54,020 nt of DNA from Gammaproteobacteria bacterium (GTDB lineage: Bacteria > Pseudomonadota > Gammaproteobacteria > GRL18). The DNA is taken from NCBI GenBank assembly GCA_016744395.1, contig JADGEK010000008.1, forward strand, positions 21,989 to 76,008, written 5' to 3'. Below are positions 38,042 through 46,539 of the stretch, piece after piece. A program made the translations under genes and the position numbers. How positions within the stretch are numbered: position 1 is the first letter of the stretch; the number at the start of each line of letters is the position of its first letter. Below the pieces are notes generated by a model. It did no database searches, was not told the DNA's origin, and worked only from the letters and a program-made list of their open reading frames with translations.

Positions 38042-39526
38042 ATGAATGAACTTTTCAATTTTTATCAGTCTCTTAATTTTAGCTCAAGTGATATTGAACT
38101 AACGTTACGTTGTCTGTTTCAAATTATTTTACTGGGTTCTTCCGCTATTTTTTCTGGTTCTGAAACTGCACTTTTTTCGTTAAGCCGTATTGATTTGCAA
38201 AAATTAAGACAATCGGGGCATAAAGATTCAGAAAGCATTCATGCAATGCTGGATGAGCCAAGACGATTAATCATTTCAATATTATGTGGAAATGAACTGG
38301 TTAATATTGCCTCTGCTGTAAATATGACTTCAATTTTATTATTGATCTTTGCAGAACAAAATATTGGCTGGATTAATATCGTCATTATGGTTCCATTACT
38401 GCTGTTAATTGGTGAAATAACACCTAAGACAATAGCCGTCAATTTTCCTGTTAAATTTGTTTCGCGTGTCACATCCAAAATTTTACCTCGATGGATTGTA
38501 TTTATTACGCCTTTACGGGAGGTAATCCGACTTATTTCTGATTATATTACCACTTTAATTGTGGGTGATGATGTTGACCGTCAAAATATTCTCCAGCCTG
38601 ATGAGTTTAGAACTCTTCTGGAAGAAGGTGAAGAGACGGGGATCATTGATGCCACAGAACGGATCCTAATTGATAATGTTCTTGAAGCATCCGAAACAGA
38701 TATTTCTCGTATTATGACTCCGAGTCCTCGTATTCTTCTTTTGAATGCTGAACTTCCTGTCCCTGAACTGATTGAAAAATTTCGTTCTCTAAAACATCCA
38801 AGAATTCCTCTCTATAAAGGGCACTGGGATAATGTGATTGGGTTTATTCACTCTGAAGATGTTTTGAAACTTATTCGCGGTGGTGGTGAAATGGATAAAG
38901 TGACTCTGGAGATGATTATGAAACCAGCAGACTTTGTTCCACCGACAAAAAAAATTGATGAAATGTTTGATTACTTCCAGGCACATAACACTCGTATTGC
39001 CATTATTTTAGGCGAATATGGCGAAGTCCTGGGGTTAATTACAATGAAAGATGTGCTTACCTTCATTTTTGGAGAAATCAGTGGAGCAATGGAAGGAATG
39101 GAATACTATAGAGAAGATGATGATAATAGTTATGTTGTTCCAGGTGATATGCGTCTTGCTGATTTTTATAATTTAACTAATTTTGATATTGATGATCCTG
39201 TTATGGGTACCATAGGCGGTGTCGCCTTTCGTTTGTTTGATCGTTTACCTGCAATCGATGATTTTACAGAAAATGATGGGTATAAGTTTACTGTTAAAGA
39301 AGTGAAAGGCTTACGGATCAGTAAAGTGCATGTATGCAAGTTGGATAGTACTAACAAAATACAATCCTTGGATGAAAGTGACAGCACTGGAGAAGAAAAT
39401 GATGCTACAACTAATGTTTCCAATGATGTTTCAATCAGTGATGCTCATAACAAAGGTTCATTAAAACTTGATCAAGAAAAAGAACTCACTGATGAACAAT
39501 CTGAAGAGACGGAGGTGAATAAATAA
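38042..39526 (+). CDS. CNNM/CorC-type transporter with CBS pair (first of tandem)
   Basis: HlyC/CorC (CorB/CNNM) family membrane protein: a DUF21 membrane domain (about residues 20-195, with SGSETALFSLSRIDLQKLR and IGEITPKTIAVNF), a CBS pair (about 215-345, with RIMTPSPRI, RIPLYKGHWDNVIGFIH and GEYGEVLGLITMKDVL), then a CorC_HlyC domain (about 370-450) and an acidic tail. CNNM proteins move or sense Mg2+ and bind ATP through CBS domains. Its stop overlaps the next gene's start by one base (TAATG), so the two are translated together and may form a heteromer. Confidence 0.9.
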   Translation: MNELFNFYQSLNFSSSDIELTLRCLFQIILLGSSAIFSGSETALFSLSRIDLQKLRQSGHKDSESIHAMLDEPRRLIISILCGNELVNIASAVNMTSILLLIFAEQNIGWINIVIMVPLLLLIGEITPKTIAVNFPVKFVSRVTSKILPRWIVFITPLREVIRLISDYITTLIVGDDVDRQNILQPDEFRTLLEEGEETGIIDATERILIDNVLEASETDISRIMTPSPRILLLNAELPVPELIEKFRSLKHPRIPLYKGHWDNVIGFIHSEDVLKLIRGGGEMDKVTLEMIMKPADFVPPTKKIDEMFDYFQAHNTRIAIILGEYGEVLGLITMKDVLTFIFGEISGAMEGMEYYREDDDNSYVVPGDMRLADFYNLTNFDIDDPVMGTIGGVAFRLFDRLPAIDDFTENDGYKFTVKEVKGLRISKVHVCKLDSTNKIQSLDESDSTGEENDATTNVSNDVSISDAHNKGSLKLDQEKELTDEQSEETEVNK

Positions 39527-40785
39527 TGGATTGGACTGTTGAGATTTTCCTTATCTTTTGTTTCCTTATCCTAAAAGGATTTTTCTCTGGCTCTGAAATT
39601 GCGATGGTGAATTCAGATAAACTCAAACTTCGTCATCAGGCAAAAATGGGTAATAAAGGTGCTCAACTTGTTTTAAAATTATTCAAAAAACCAGATATGA
39701 TTTTGGGAACTACGTTAGTCGGTACAAATATTGCGACAGTAACTATCTCAACACTTGGTACTCTTATTTTTATCGAATTCTTTGGTTCTTCGGGTGATTT
39801 TGTTTCTATTTTGGTACTTACTCCTATTCTTTTGATTTTTGGTGAAATTGTTCCTAAGAGTGTTTTTCAGCAAAAAGCAGATACTTTAGTCACTATTTTA
39901 ATTTATATATTGCGCTTCTTTTCTTATCTTTTTTATCCGCTGATTATAATATTCAGTGCAGTTGCTCGTTTTGCAACCAAAATTGTCGGTGGTGGTGAAA
40001 CTCCGCAGAATATGTTTATTACCCGAGAGGAAATTCGGGTTTTATTGGATCTCTCAGAGTCCTCTAGCGACCCATCAACCATTGACCGTAAACGTATACG
40101 TAGAATCATTCGTTTTGCAGATACTACTGTGGGTGAAGCAATGATACCGTTAGCGGATGTGGTTGGTTTTAATGAAATTCGTGATATGAAGGAAGCCATT
40201 CGTGTTGTCATTAAGTATGGCTTTAATCGCTTACCCGTCTATCGTGGCAATATCACTAATGTGCAAGGCATGCTAACCCTCAGCACATGGGACCTAATGG
40301 ATCTTGAATTAGAAACTAAGCCTATTAGAGATTATGTCAGCCCAACATTATATCTTTCCCCTAAACAAACCATTGATCAGGCTCTTCCACAACTACAGGC
40401 ACGAGAAGATCATATGGCTGTTGTTGTTGATGAATATGGTTCTGCGGTTGGTATCTTAACGATGGAAGATGTCTTTGAAGAAGTTGTGGGCGAAATCGAT
40501 GTGGGTTATGACTTTGAAGAATATAACCCTCGACATCGATTTTATATTGTTCATGAAAATGAACGTTCCCATTTGATCGGTGGACGTATGCCTATCTCTG
40601 AAGTTAATGATATTTTATATGTCAAATTACCTGTAGAGGAAGCACATACTATCGGTGGTTTTATTACCAGTCGTTTACGGACAATTCCTAAGGTGGGTGA
40701 TGTTGTTGAAGAACAAGATTATAGACTCAGTGTATTAGAAGCAGATGAACGCACAGTAATAAAAGTTCGTTTCGAGCGTATGTAA
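39526..40785 (+). CDS. CNNM/CorC-type transporter with CBS pair (second of tandem)
   Basis: Same architecture as the preceding gene but 419 aa and without the acidic tail: DUF21 membrane domain (FFSGSEIAMVNSDKLKLRHQ, FGEIVPKSVFQQ), CBS pair (AMIPLADVVGFN, RLPVYRGNITNVQGML, DEYGSAVGILTMEDVFEE) and CorC_HlyC domain (HTIGGFITSRLRTIPKVGD). Tandem CorB-like pairs of this type are known. The link to polyphosphate may be Mg2+, the usual counter-ion of polyphosphate, which is inference. Confidence 0.9.
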   Translation: MDWTVEIFLIFCFLILKGFFSGSEIAMVNSDKLKLRHQAKMGNKGAQLVLKLFKKPDMILGTTLVGTNIATVTISTLGTLIFIEFFGSSGDFVSILVLTPILLIFGEIVPKSVFQQKADTLVTILIYILRFFSYLFYPLIIIFSAVARFATKIVGGGETPQNMFITREEIRVLLDLSESSSDPSTIDRKRIRRIIRFADTTVGEAMIPLADVVGFNEIRDMKEAIRVVIKYGFNRLPVYRGNITNVQGMLTLSTWDLMDLELETKPIRDYVSPTLYLSPKQTIDQALPQLQAREDHMAVVVDEYGSAVGILTMEDVFEEVVGEIDVGYDFEEYNPRHRFYIVHENERSHLIGGRMPISEVNDILYVKLPVEEAHTIGGFITSRLRTIPKVGDVVEEQDYRLSVLEADERTVIKVRFERM

Positions 40786-40902
40786 ATAGTCATAATTTAG
40801 ACTGGTGATCTTTGACTGCAAATACTATTAGTAGTCACTACAATGAGACAGAAACCTATTATTAGTAAATGTCTCAATTGTATTTTTATTTATGGAAAAA
40901 AA

Positions 40903-41781
40903 ATGATTGAAAATACTATGAGTTTAGAACAGCTGATTAAGGAAAACAAACAACTTAAATCGGAAAATGCTCAATTAATAGAGAATAATTCCGAAGCGAT
41001 TAAAAGATGTAAGCAGGAACAATCTTTAAAAGCATATCAGGCAGAACTCATTCAGATGGAGAGTTACCTGGAAAAAACGGGTAAGAAAATGATTATTTTA
41101 TTTGAAGGTCGTGGTGCTTCAGGTAAAGGAGGAACCATCCGTAGGGTTACACGATATATGAATGAAAAACATTATCGTATCGTTGCTTTAGGTAAACCGA
41201 CAGAAGAACAAAAGAGTCAATGGTTTTTCCAGAAATATATTAATCACTTTCCACAGGCAGGTGAGGTGGTCTTATTTGATCGCAGTTGGTATAACCGTGC
41301 TATGGTAGAACCAGTATTGAATTTTTGTACAAAGTCGGAATATAAAAATTTTATGAGTGGTGTCTTAGGTTTTGAAAAAGACCTGGTTCGTCAAGGTACA
41401 ATTTTGGTTAAATTATATTTTAGTGTCACAAAAGAAGAACAGGCAAGACGATTTATGAGTGATGGAGCTGATCCATTAAGACAGTGGAAATTATCAGAAT
41501 TAGATGCTCAAGCACAGGAACGTTGGGATGAATTTACCAATGTTAAATATGAAATGTTGAAGAAAACTCATACCTCCTCTGCACCCTGGACTATTATTCG
41601 TTCCAATAATAAATATAAAGCACGACTTAATGCAATGAAAGTTATTTTGAATAGCGTTCCTTATGAACGTTTAAATTCTGGCCTGGACTTTGTACCAGAC
41701 AGTAATATTGTCTATTCAGGTGCTCGTGAACTCGATCTTATGGAAGCCCAGAGATTACATAATGGTAAGTTTTTAAGTTAG
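40903..41781 (+). CDS. ppk2: Polyphosphate kinase 2 (PPK2 family)
   Basis: Transfers phosphate between polyphosphate and nucleoside di- or triphosphates. Visible are Walker A FEGRGASGKGGTIRRVTRYM, the lid motif GKPTEEQKSQWFFQKYI, Walker B VVLFDRSWYNRAMVEPVLNF and DPLRQWKLSELDAQAQERWDEF. The length of about 292 aa fits the single-domain class I group (NDP-phosphorylating), assigned by resemblance only. In the Walker A loop a Gly stands where many PPK2 proteins have Asp (GRD-type). I start at ATG 40903 (GGA seven bases upstream); an in-frame ATG at 40843 gives an unconserved extension. It is the last plus-strand gene before a terminator. Confidence 0.92.
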   Translation: MIENTMSLEQLIKENKQLKSENAQLIENNSEAIKRCKQEQSLKAYQAELIQMESYLEKTGKKMIILFEGRGASGKGGTIRRVTRYMNEKHYRIVALGKPTEEQKSQWFFQKYINHFPQAGEVVLFDRSWYNRAMVEPVLNFCTKSEYKNFMSGVLGFEKDLVRQGTILVKLYFSVTKEEQARRFMSDGADPLRQWKLSELDAQAQERWDEFTNVKYEMLKKTHTSSAPWTIIRSNNKYKARLNAMKVILNSVPYERLNSGLDFVPDSNIVYSGARELDLMEAQRLHNGKFLS

Positions 41782-41846
41782 AAATGAAATGTAGTCGCTA
41801 AAATGAGTCTTCTGCCAAATTAGGATACATAGGTTTGTCATGAGGA

Positions 41847-41886
41847 GAGGGAATGGCTAGCCTGGTCCAGCTCCCTCAATTTTTTA
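41847..41886 (+). terminator. Intrinsic terminator after ppk2
   Basis: Arms GAGGGA (41847-41852) and TCCCTC (41872-41877) with partially pairing interior bases are followed by AA and a T-run. It lies between the convergent ppk2 and the amphi-Trp gene. Confidence 0.65.
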
Positions 41887-41907
41887 ATCTAATAATCTAA
41901 ATAGCTC

Positions 41908-42198
41908 TTATTTTTTTCGTGAAGTATCAGAAGAAATAGATAATATGGATTTTTCATCCAATTTGGGATCATCAATATTCCAACTGATTTTAAAGTTTAA
42001 TTGATGTTTGGTTTCTGATTCAGATGCTGTAATTTTAAACCTTAATAGACCTTCAGGCTTGAGTGTAATTTCATCATCTTCATCACTAAATGTCATTGTG
42101 CCGTTTAAAATGCCTTTCTCAATGGATTTTAATATGGGTTGAATTGATTTAGCATCTTGTAATGACAAGTGTGAAAAAGTCTTTTTATTTTGTCTCAT
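41908..42198 (-). CDS. Amphi-Trp domain protein
   Basis: A 96-aa protein matching my memory of the amphi-Trp domain, a small family found as part of the GAK system: FSHLSLQDAKSIQPILKSIEKG, then NGTMTFSDEDDEITLKPEG, then alternating beta-strands ending in the invariant Trp of LNFKISWN. Function unknown in the literature I recall. Its start overlaps the end of the SixA-Nudix gene by 14 bp, so it is translationally coupled and is the last gene of the minus operon. The match is by pattern, not a profile search. Confidence 0.65.
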   Translation of the reverse strand: MRQNKKTFSHLSLQDAKSIQPILKSIEKGILNGTMTFSDEDDEITLKPEGLLRFKITASESETKHQLNFKISWNIDDPKLDEKSILSISSDTSRKK

Positions 42199-43156
42199 AT
42201 TTCTTGTCCCTTAATTCAAGTACCATCGGCTTTAAAGCAGGTTGTAATAACTTTTGGGCAGCAATTTGGGGGGATACCCACTCTCGGCCTCGGTGTTTTT
42301 CTTCCCAGTGTTTTTCGTCAATCATGCATGTCACTTCCATGGGGTAGACGGTCACAGTGCAGGTAGCCTCCCACTTTTTATAAGCATAAACTCCAATAGG
42401 ACTTACGGCAACTTTTCCTTTTATTCCTGCTTCTTCTAAAGCTTCTTGTTCGGCAGATTCACGAGGCGATAGTCCAGGTTCCTTAATGCCTTTTGGGACG
42501 ACATAATGATTGTTTTTACTTGATGAGATGAGTAAAATTTCAAGTTTTCCCTTATTGTATCGATAAGGTATAACAGAAGATTGAGTATAATAATATGCGG
42601 GTCGTAGGCGTTGTTCTTTGCCATCAAACTCAGGGTATGGAAATTTTTTTGGTAAAGTTTTTGAGCGTATAATAGTGAGTAATTTAGCCGAGTTTTCTTT
42701 TATTTTTTTCCATTGGCAGGTTAATGATAAATGCGCCAATGATGCGGTTGTTAATAATTTACCATCATGAGGAACTGCAATTTCTTTATCACATAAATAG
42801 GTTAATAATTGCTCTAACCCAGGATTATGCCCAACTAATATGACTCGTTGTGTATTCTCAGGAACACATGAAAGTACGTCTAATAGATCATTTAATGTAG
42901 CTTCATACACTTTTTTATTATAAATAATGTATTGGTCTGTTTCACCCATTGCCTTCATCATTTTTTTTGCCGTTGTTCGGGTCCTTTCTGCGGGTGAACT
43001 TATGACCATATTGGGTTTTAATCCATTTTTGGCCAACCAGACACCAATATGTTGAGCGCCTCTTTTACCTCGATTGCTAATAGGACGATTAAAGTCAGTT
43101 TTGTTATTATTCCAATCTGATTTACCATGTCTCAATATGATTAATTCATATTTCAT
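42185..43156 (-). CDS. SixA-like histidine phosphatase fused to a Nudix hydrolase
   Basis: Two-domain 323-aa protein. Residues 1-160 are a SixA-type phosphohistidine phosphatase: IILRHGKSDW with catalytic His10, ISSPAERTRTTA, and VILVGHNPGLEQLL. From about 180 a Nudix domain with HYVVPKGIKEPGLSPRESAE and QEALEEAGI resembles the diphosphoinositol-polyphosphate/diadenosine-polyphosphate type (PKG...EPG...EEAG). The first Nudix-box Glu appears to be Leu here. Such fusions occur in other proteobacteria. Expected chemistry is hydrolysis of phospho-His or phosphorylated small molecules and of polyphosphorylated nucleotides. Placed between HprK-related kinase and amphi-Trp genes. Confidence 0.85.
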   Translation of the reverse strand: MKYELIILRHGKSDWNNNKTDFNRPISNRGKRGAQHIGVWLAKNGLKPNMVISSPAERTRTTAKKMMKAMGETDQYIIYNKKVYEATLNDLLDVLSCVPENTQRVILVGHNPGLEQLLTYLCDKEIAVPHDGKLLTTASLAHLSLTCQWKKIKENSAKLLTIIRSKTLPKKFPYPEFDGKEQRLRPAYYYTQSSVIPYRYNKGKLEILLISSSKNNHYVVPKGIKEPGLSPRESAEQEALEEAGIKGKVAVSPIGVYAYKKWEATCTVTVYPMEVTCMIDEKHWEEKHRGREWVSPQIAAQKLLQPALKPMVLELRDKKYETK

Positions 43157-43219
43157 ATCTCATTGCCCAATATTTATGGTGAAGGTTTATGATGAATATT
43201 TACAGTGAATGGAAGCTGT

Positions 43220-44329
43220 TTACATTAAAGTCTTTTTACAAAGTTCTGCTAATTCACTGAAATTGATGCCTCCATGGGCTTCATAAATTTTAGTTCCAGA
43301 TAACATTGATAAGTAGGGTGTTTCATCAAGTTTGATTTTATCTTTTAGAAAATCCCAGTCTTTGTTCTGATAAAACGGACCAGCAGATTTCATTATTGCT
43401 TTGAGTAAATCTCGACGTTCCTCTAAATTAACTTCTGTCAGTGACACTGGGGCATTACTATTTCGTTGCCAGTTTAAGACAATAAAGGCTTCTAATGGCG
43501 AACTATGTTGAATACGTTGATTGCCATAAATTTCTTTAATAGGGACATCATACTTTTCTTCAATATCCCATAACTTTTCCTTTTCCATCGCCAAATAGGT
43601 GGTTAATTTATCTTTGGATAGTAATGAGTGTAATGCAGGATTGGCTGTAATGGTTCCAGGGTTAATTCGCGGAAGCTTTGGAATGCCAGCCATATTAATT
43701 TGACCAGAATTAGATGCATCATTTTTTGAAGGTCGTATAAAAAGTCGATCATTAGTCATATAAGAGATGCTTTTATCATTCATAAATTCTAGCATGAGTG
43801 TTGACTTACCACCTCCAGAAAAAGCGGCTATTGCAATGCCTTTATCCTCAAAGACTAAACCAGAGGCATGACATATTATCCAGCCTTGTCGCTGTAACCA
43901 GGCCATATATTGTGAATTGATAAAGTTAATGACTTGATTATCATTTTTAATGCAAGGTCCCGCTGCAATGATTGTTTCTTTACTTTGTAAAAAGACCATT
44001 CCCGTACGGGCTTTTCTAACCAATCGGGCATCTTGAAGATCGAATATTTCATCTTTACGACCCGTTTTTCCAGGTTCACGTTGCCAATCAATAAAAGTAA
44101 TATCCAATTCAGGTGCATTTCTTTCTATAGCTATAAGGTTGATATCGGCAGAATTGTTATCACTAATGACATTGTAGCCAGAAAAGTAGTGATGTAGTTT
44201 GTCTATTAATTCTTTGGCGTTAGAGCGTAAATCTAATCGACAGTCGCCTATCTTTAAGTGCAGTACTTCAGAGACAAATGCTTGCTCCTGAATAAGTTCT
44301 TGAGAAATTGATTCTATTGTATGATTCAT
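43220..44329 (-). CDS. HprK-related kinase B (GAK-system type)
   Basis: A 369-aa protein with the C-terminal-type kinase core of HPr kinase/phosphorylase: HASGLVFEDKGIAIAAFSGG (residues 154-173) leading into the P-loop GGGKSTLMLEF, then SYMTNDRLFI. The body fits the family named HprK-related kinase B, which I recall as a marker gene of the GAK system. The N-terminal 120 residues bear LRSNAKELIDKLHHYF as in that family. It has no HPr target domain nearby, so the substrate is probably not HPr. Gaps of 16 and 63 bp join it to its operon neighbours. Confidence 0.8.
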   Translation of the reverse strand: MNHTIESISQELIQEQAFVSEVLHLKIGDCRLDLRSNAKELIDKLHHYFSGYNVISDNNSADINLIAIERNAPELDITFIDWQREPGKTGRKDEIFDLQDARLVRKARTGMVFLQSKETIIAAGPCIKNDNQVINFINSQYMAWLQRQGWIICHASGLVFEDKGIAIAAFSGGGKSTLMLEFMNDKSISYMTNDRLFIRPSKNDASNSGQINMAGIPKLPRINPGTITANPALHSLLSKDKLTTYLAMEKEKLWDIEEKYDVPIKEIYGNQRIQHSSPLEAFIVLNWQRNSNAPVSLTEVNLEERRDLLKAIMKSAGPFYQNKDWDFLKDKIKLDETPYLSMLSGTKIYEAHGGINFSELAELCKKTLM

Positions 44330-44345
44330 AATTTGACCTGTTTTG

Positions 44346-46043
44346 TTAACCAGTAAAGATGTCTTTAATTGGTAATTTATATTTAGATATTTGGTTAGGT
44401 TGTGTTTTTAAGACACTTTCAAGTAAATAACGTGAGCGTAGGTACATTGCTTCAGCCAATGTTTTATCCAGAATAAATCGGGTTGATGTGACAAATGAGC
44501 GTGCCAAACCAAGTGCCAAACGAATATCAAAGGTATTATCATCCATCTTTTTTGCGTATTGTTCAGTAAGGCTATAAAAAATTAACGTTGTTTCTAGTAT
44601 TCTACGGCGTAAGGGCCGATCAAGCACCTGCAACCGGTAATTTGAAACCATGAAAACAGAGATGTCCTGAATATAATCCATATACTGTGAACGGTGTAAA
44701 TCGATGAAGTTAATTTTCTCTTCATTTGCATCATAAATAATATTATCAACATTCAAGTCACCATGTATATAGACAGAGAAGGGGGCTGAGATGTATTTAT
44801 CTTCAAAATCAGCCGCTTGTTTTATTAATGTGTCAAAATTAACCATCGAATGACCACAAATGGAGCTGTCTAATTGTATAAATTCAGGATGGATGGAGTA
44901 CACAGCATCAAGACGTTTGTTTAATTGGTTAATAAATCCTGCTGAAATTCTCTTTGGCGTATAGGTCTCTTTCCAAATATTTTTTAATATTTTAAAGAGT
45001 TGTTTTCTGGTTTTATCTAATAAGGCCTTAGATTCAGTTAATAAAATTTTTTCATAAGTATAGCCAGATAAATGTTCAATTAATATTGATGCTGAATTCC
45101 CTTGTTTTTGATAATCAATAATTTTGGGAGCAAGTCCTGGATATATTTCATGCCAGTTTTCAACCTTATCTTTTTCTTCTTTGAGTTTTTTCTTTTCACC
45201 TTCTTTAAAAATAGCATCATAAATATTAGGCTTATTAACTTCTTTTTTAGCAGATTTTTTATCACTGCTTTTATCTAAGAGGTTGTGGGCTGTAATGCCT
45301 GAAATTCCGCTGCCAGATCGAGTTTCAGCAATAGTCTCGACATTAACCTGATCCATTGGAACTCCCCACCATTTTTTAATTGAATGATTAAGAGAGTTGT
45401 AACGTTGGGTACTGACTGGCTTTCCTAAATTTGAAGAAATAATTGTTTCGCTGATGTTTAATAGGATTTTTCCCATTTGTGTCAATGTATTCACAACATT
45501 AACAAAAGTCATTAATTTATTAACAGCGCTTTTAGAGGATGATTTTCTGGATAGTTTTTTAATATATTTTTTTTGTAGCGTTTGATTTATTTTTCTGAAC
45601 TTATTGTCAATCTGACCAATTTTTAATGCCAATTGCGTGTTACCATCATAAATACTCAGTTCAATTTTACTGATCTGTTTTTTAACATCACTCAACATAT
45701 CATTATATTTTTTTCTATAAATGTATTTGTTTTTATTTTCAGATTCAATATTGGAAACACAATGTCCACATAAGTCAGCGATTTCAGTTAAATTTGAAGC
45801 AATAGAGTCCAGTGCTTTCAATTTTCTATTAACATGTTCAGGCTCTTTGTTATCCGCAATAATACGGCTGCAAGTATTTTGTATGCGAACTCTTAAATTA
45901 TAAAAGTAACCACTTCTGTCCAGAATTTGTTTACCAACAGCATGGGATGGTTTTTTTAAATACAGTTGTAAGTTGGTTAGTTGCATCGAAACTTCAGAAA
46001 TTAGAAATTGTAAGTTTTCATTTACTTCATTGTAGATATTCAT
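44346..46043 (-). CDS. PhoU-like domain fused to an APH-like kinase domain
   Basis: A 565-aa two-part protein. Residues 1-220 are helical and read like a PhoU three-helix repeat pair: SIASNLTEIADLCGHCVSNIE and FVNVVNTLTQMGKILLNISE correspond to PhoU's paired ERIGDH-type helices (resemblance by eye). A linker with a Lys-rich coil (about 290-300) leads to an aminoglycoside-phosphotransferase/choline-kinase-like domain, with the catalytic HGDLNVDNI (H427, D429) and the metal-binding D448 in FIDLHRS. No resistance role is implied; such kinases phosphorylate many small molecules. Its ATG overlaps the Nudix stop (ATGA), so the two are coupled. Confidence 0.65.
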   Translation of the reverse strand: MNIYNEVNENLQFLISEVSMQLTNLQLYLKKPSHAVGKQILDRSGYFYNLRVRIQNTCSRIIADNKEPEHVNRKLKALDSIASNLTEIADLCGHCVSNIESENKNKYIYRKKYNDMLSDVKKQISKIELSIYDGNTQLALKIGQIDNKFRKINQTLQKKYIKKLSRKSSSKSAVNKLMTFVNVVNTLTQMGKILLNISETIISSNLGKPVSTQRYNSLNHSIKKWWGVPMDQVNVETIAETRSGSGISGITAHNLLDKSSDKKSAKKEVNKPNIYDAIFKEGEKKKLKEEKDKVENWHEIYPGLAPKIIDYQKQGNSASILIEHLSGYTYEKILLTESKALLDKTRKQLFKILKNIWKETYTPKRISAGFINQLNKRLDAVYSIHPEFIQLDSSICGHSMVNFDTLIKQAADFEDKYISAPFSVYIHGDLNVDNIIYDANEEKINFIDLHRSQYMDYIQDISVFMVSNYRLQVLDRPLRRRILETTLIFYSLTEQYAKKMDDNTFDIRLALGLARSFVTSTRFILDKTLAEAMYLRSRYLLESVLKTQPNQISKYKLPIKDIFTG

Positions 46044-46501
46044 AAGTGCTTCATTACTCCTATATAAACGGGAGCGTTTTTACTAAGTTTGTTTATGCAT
46101 TCTTTTAAGGAAACAGGGTAAAGAGGTTGGTGGTCTAAATTCTCTAGATCGAGCCATAGCACATCTGCCTGACGTTTGTCAGGATGTGAACCTGCTTGTG
46201 GGGTGTAATTATCATCTACGCTGCAATCAAATAAAAACTCAACCTGGTGTCTGATTTTTGGCGGATCACTTTTGTGAGCTTTAAAATAATCACCAACATA
46301 GGCCAGTCTGTTTATTTGAACATGGGTGCCAATTTCTTCAAGACATTCTCGTTGTAATCCTTGCTCAAGAGACTCTTCAGGGGCATGAGCGCCTCCAGGT
46401 AAGCCATAAGAACCATCAGTTTTTTTCAGCACTAGAAGTTTTTTATCTCTGATAATAATAGCTCGTACAGTATTACGAATTGTATCTAAAAGATTTTCCA
46501 C
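46040..46501 (-). CDS. Nudix hydrolase
   Basis: Single-domain Nudix protein with a complete box: GAHAPEESLEQGLQRECLEEIG (G-x5-E-x7-RE-x2-EE-x-G), so it should be catalytically active on a nucleoside diphosphate-linked compound, in contrast to the altered box of the SixA fusion. I start at GTG 46501 (VENLLDTIRNTVRAIII) because AGGA lies 7 nt upstream; a TTG at 46525 would add eight residues. It lies directly between the second metallophosphatase and the PhoU/APH fusion, overlapping the latter's start. Confidence 0.88.
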   Translation of the reverse strand: MENLLDTIRNTVRAIIIRDKKLLVLKKTDGSYGLPGGAHAPEESLEQGLQRECLEEIGTHVQINRLAYVGDYFKAHKSDPPKIRHQVEFLFDCSVDDNYTPQAGSHPDKRQADVLWLDLENLDHQPLYPVSLKECINKLSKNAPVYIGVMKHL

Positions 46502-46539
46502 AGCAAATCCTATTCTCCATGACAAAGCCTGAGTATCAG

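Noticed and set aside
43220..44329. Classical HPr kinase/phosphorylase of a PTS.
   Set aside because: No HPr, EI or PTS gene is nearby and the sequence fits the HprK-related kinase B group better.
44346..46043. Aminoglycoside resistance gene.
   Set aside because: HGDLNVDN is shared by the whole APH/choline kinase superfamily; the large N-terminal helical domain and operon context argue for an unrelated substrate.
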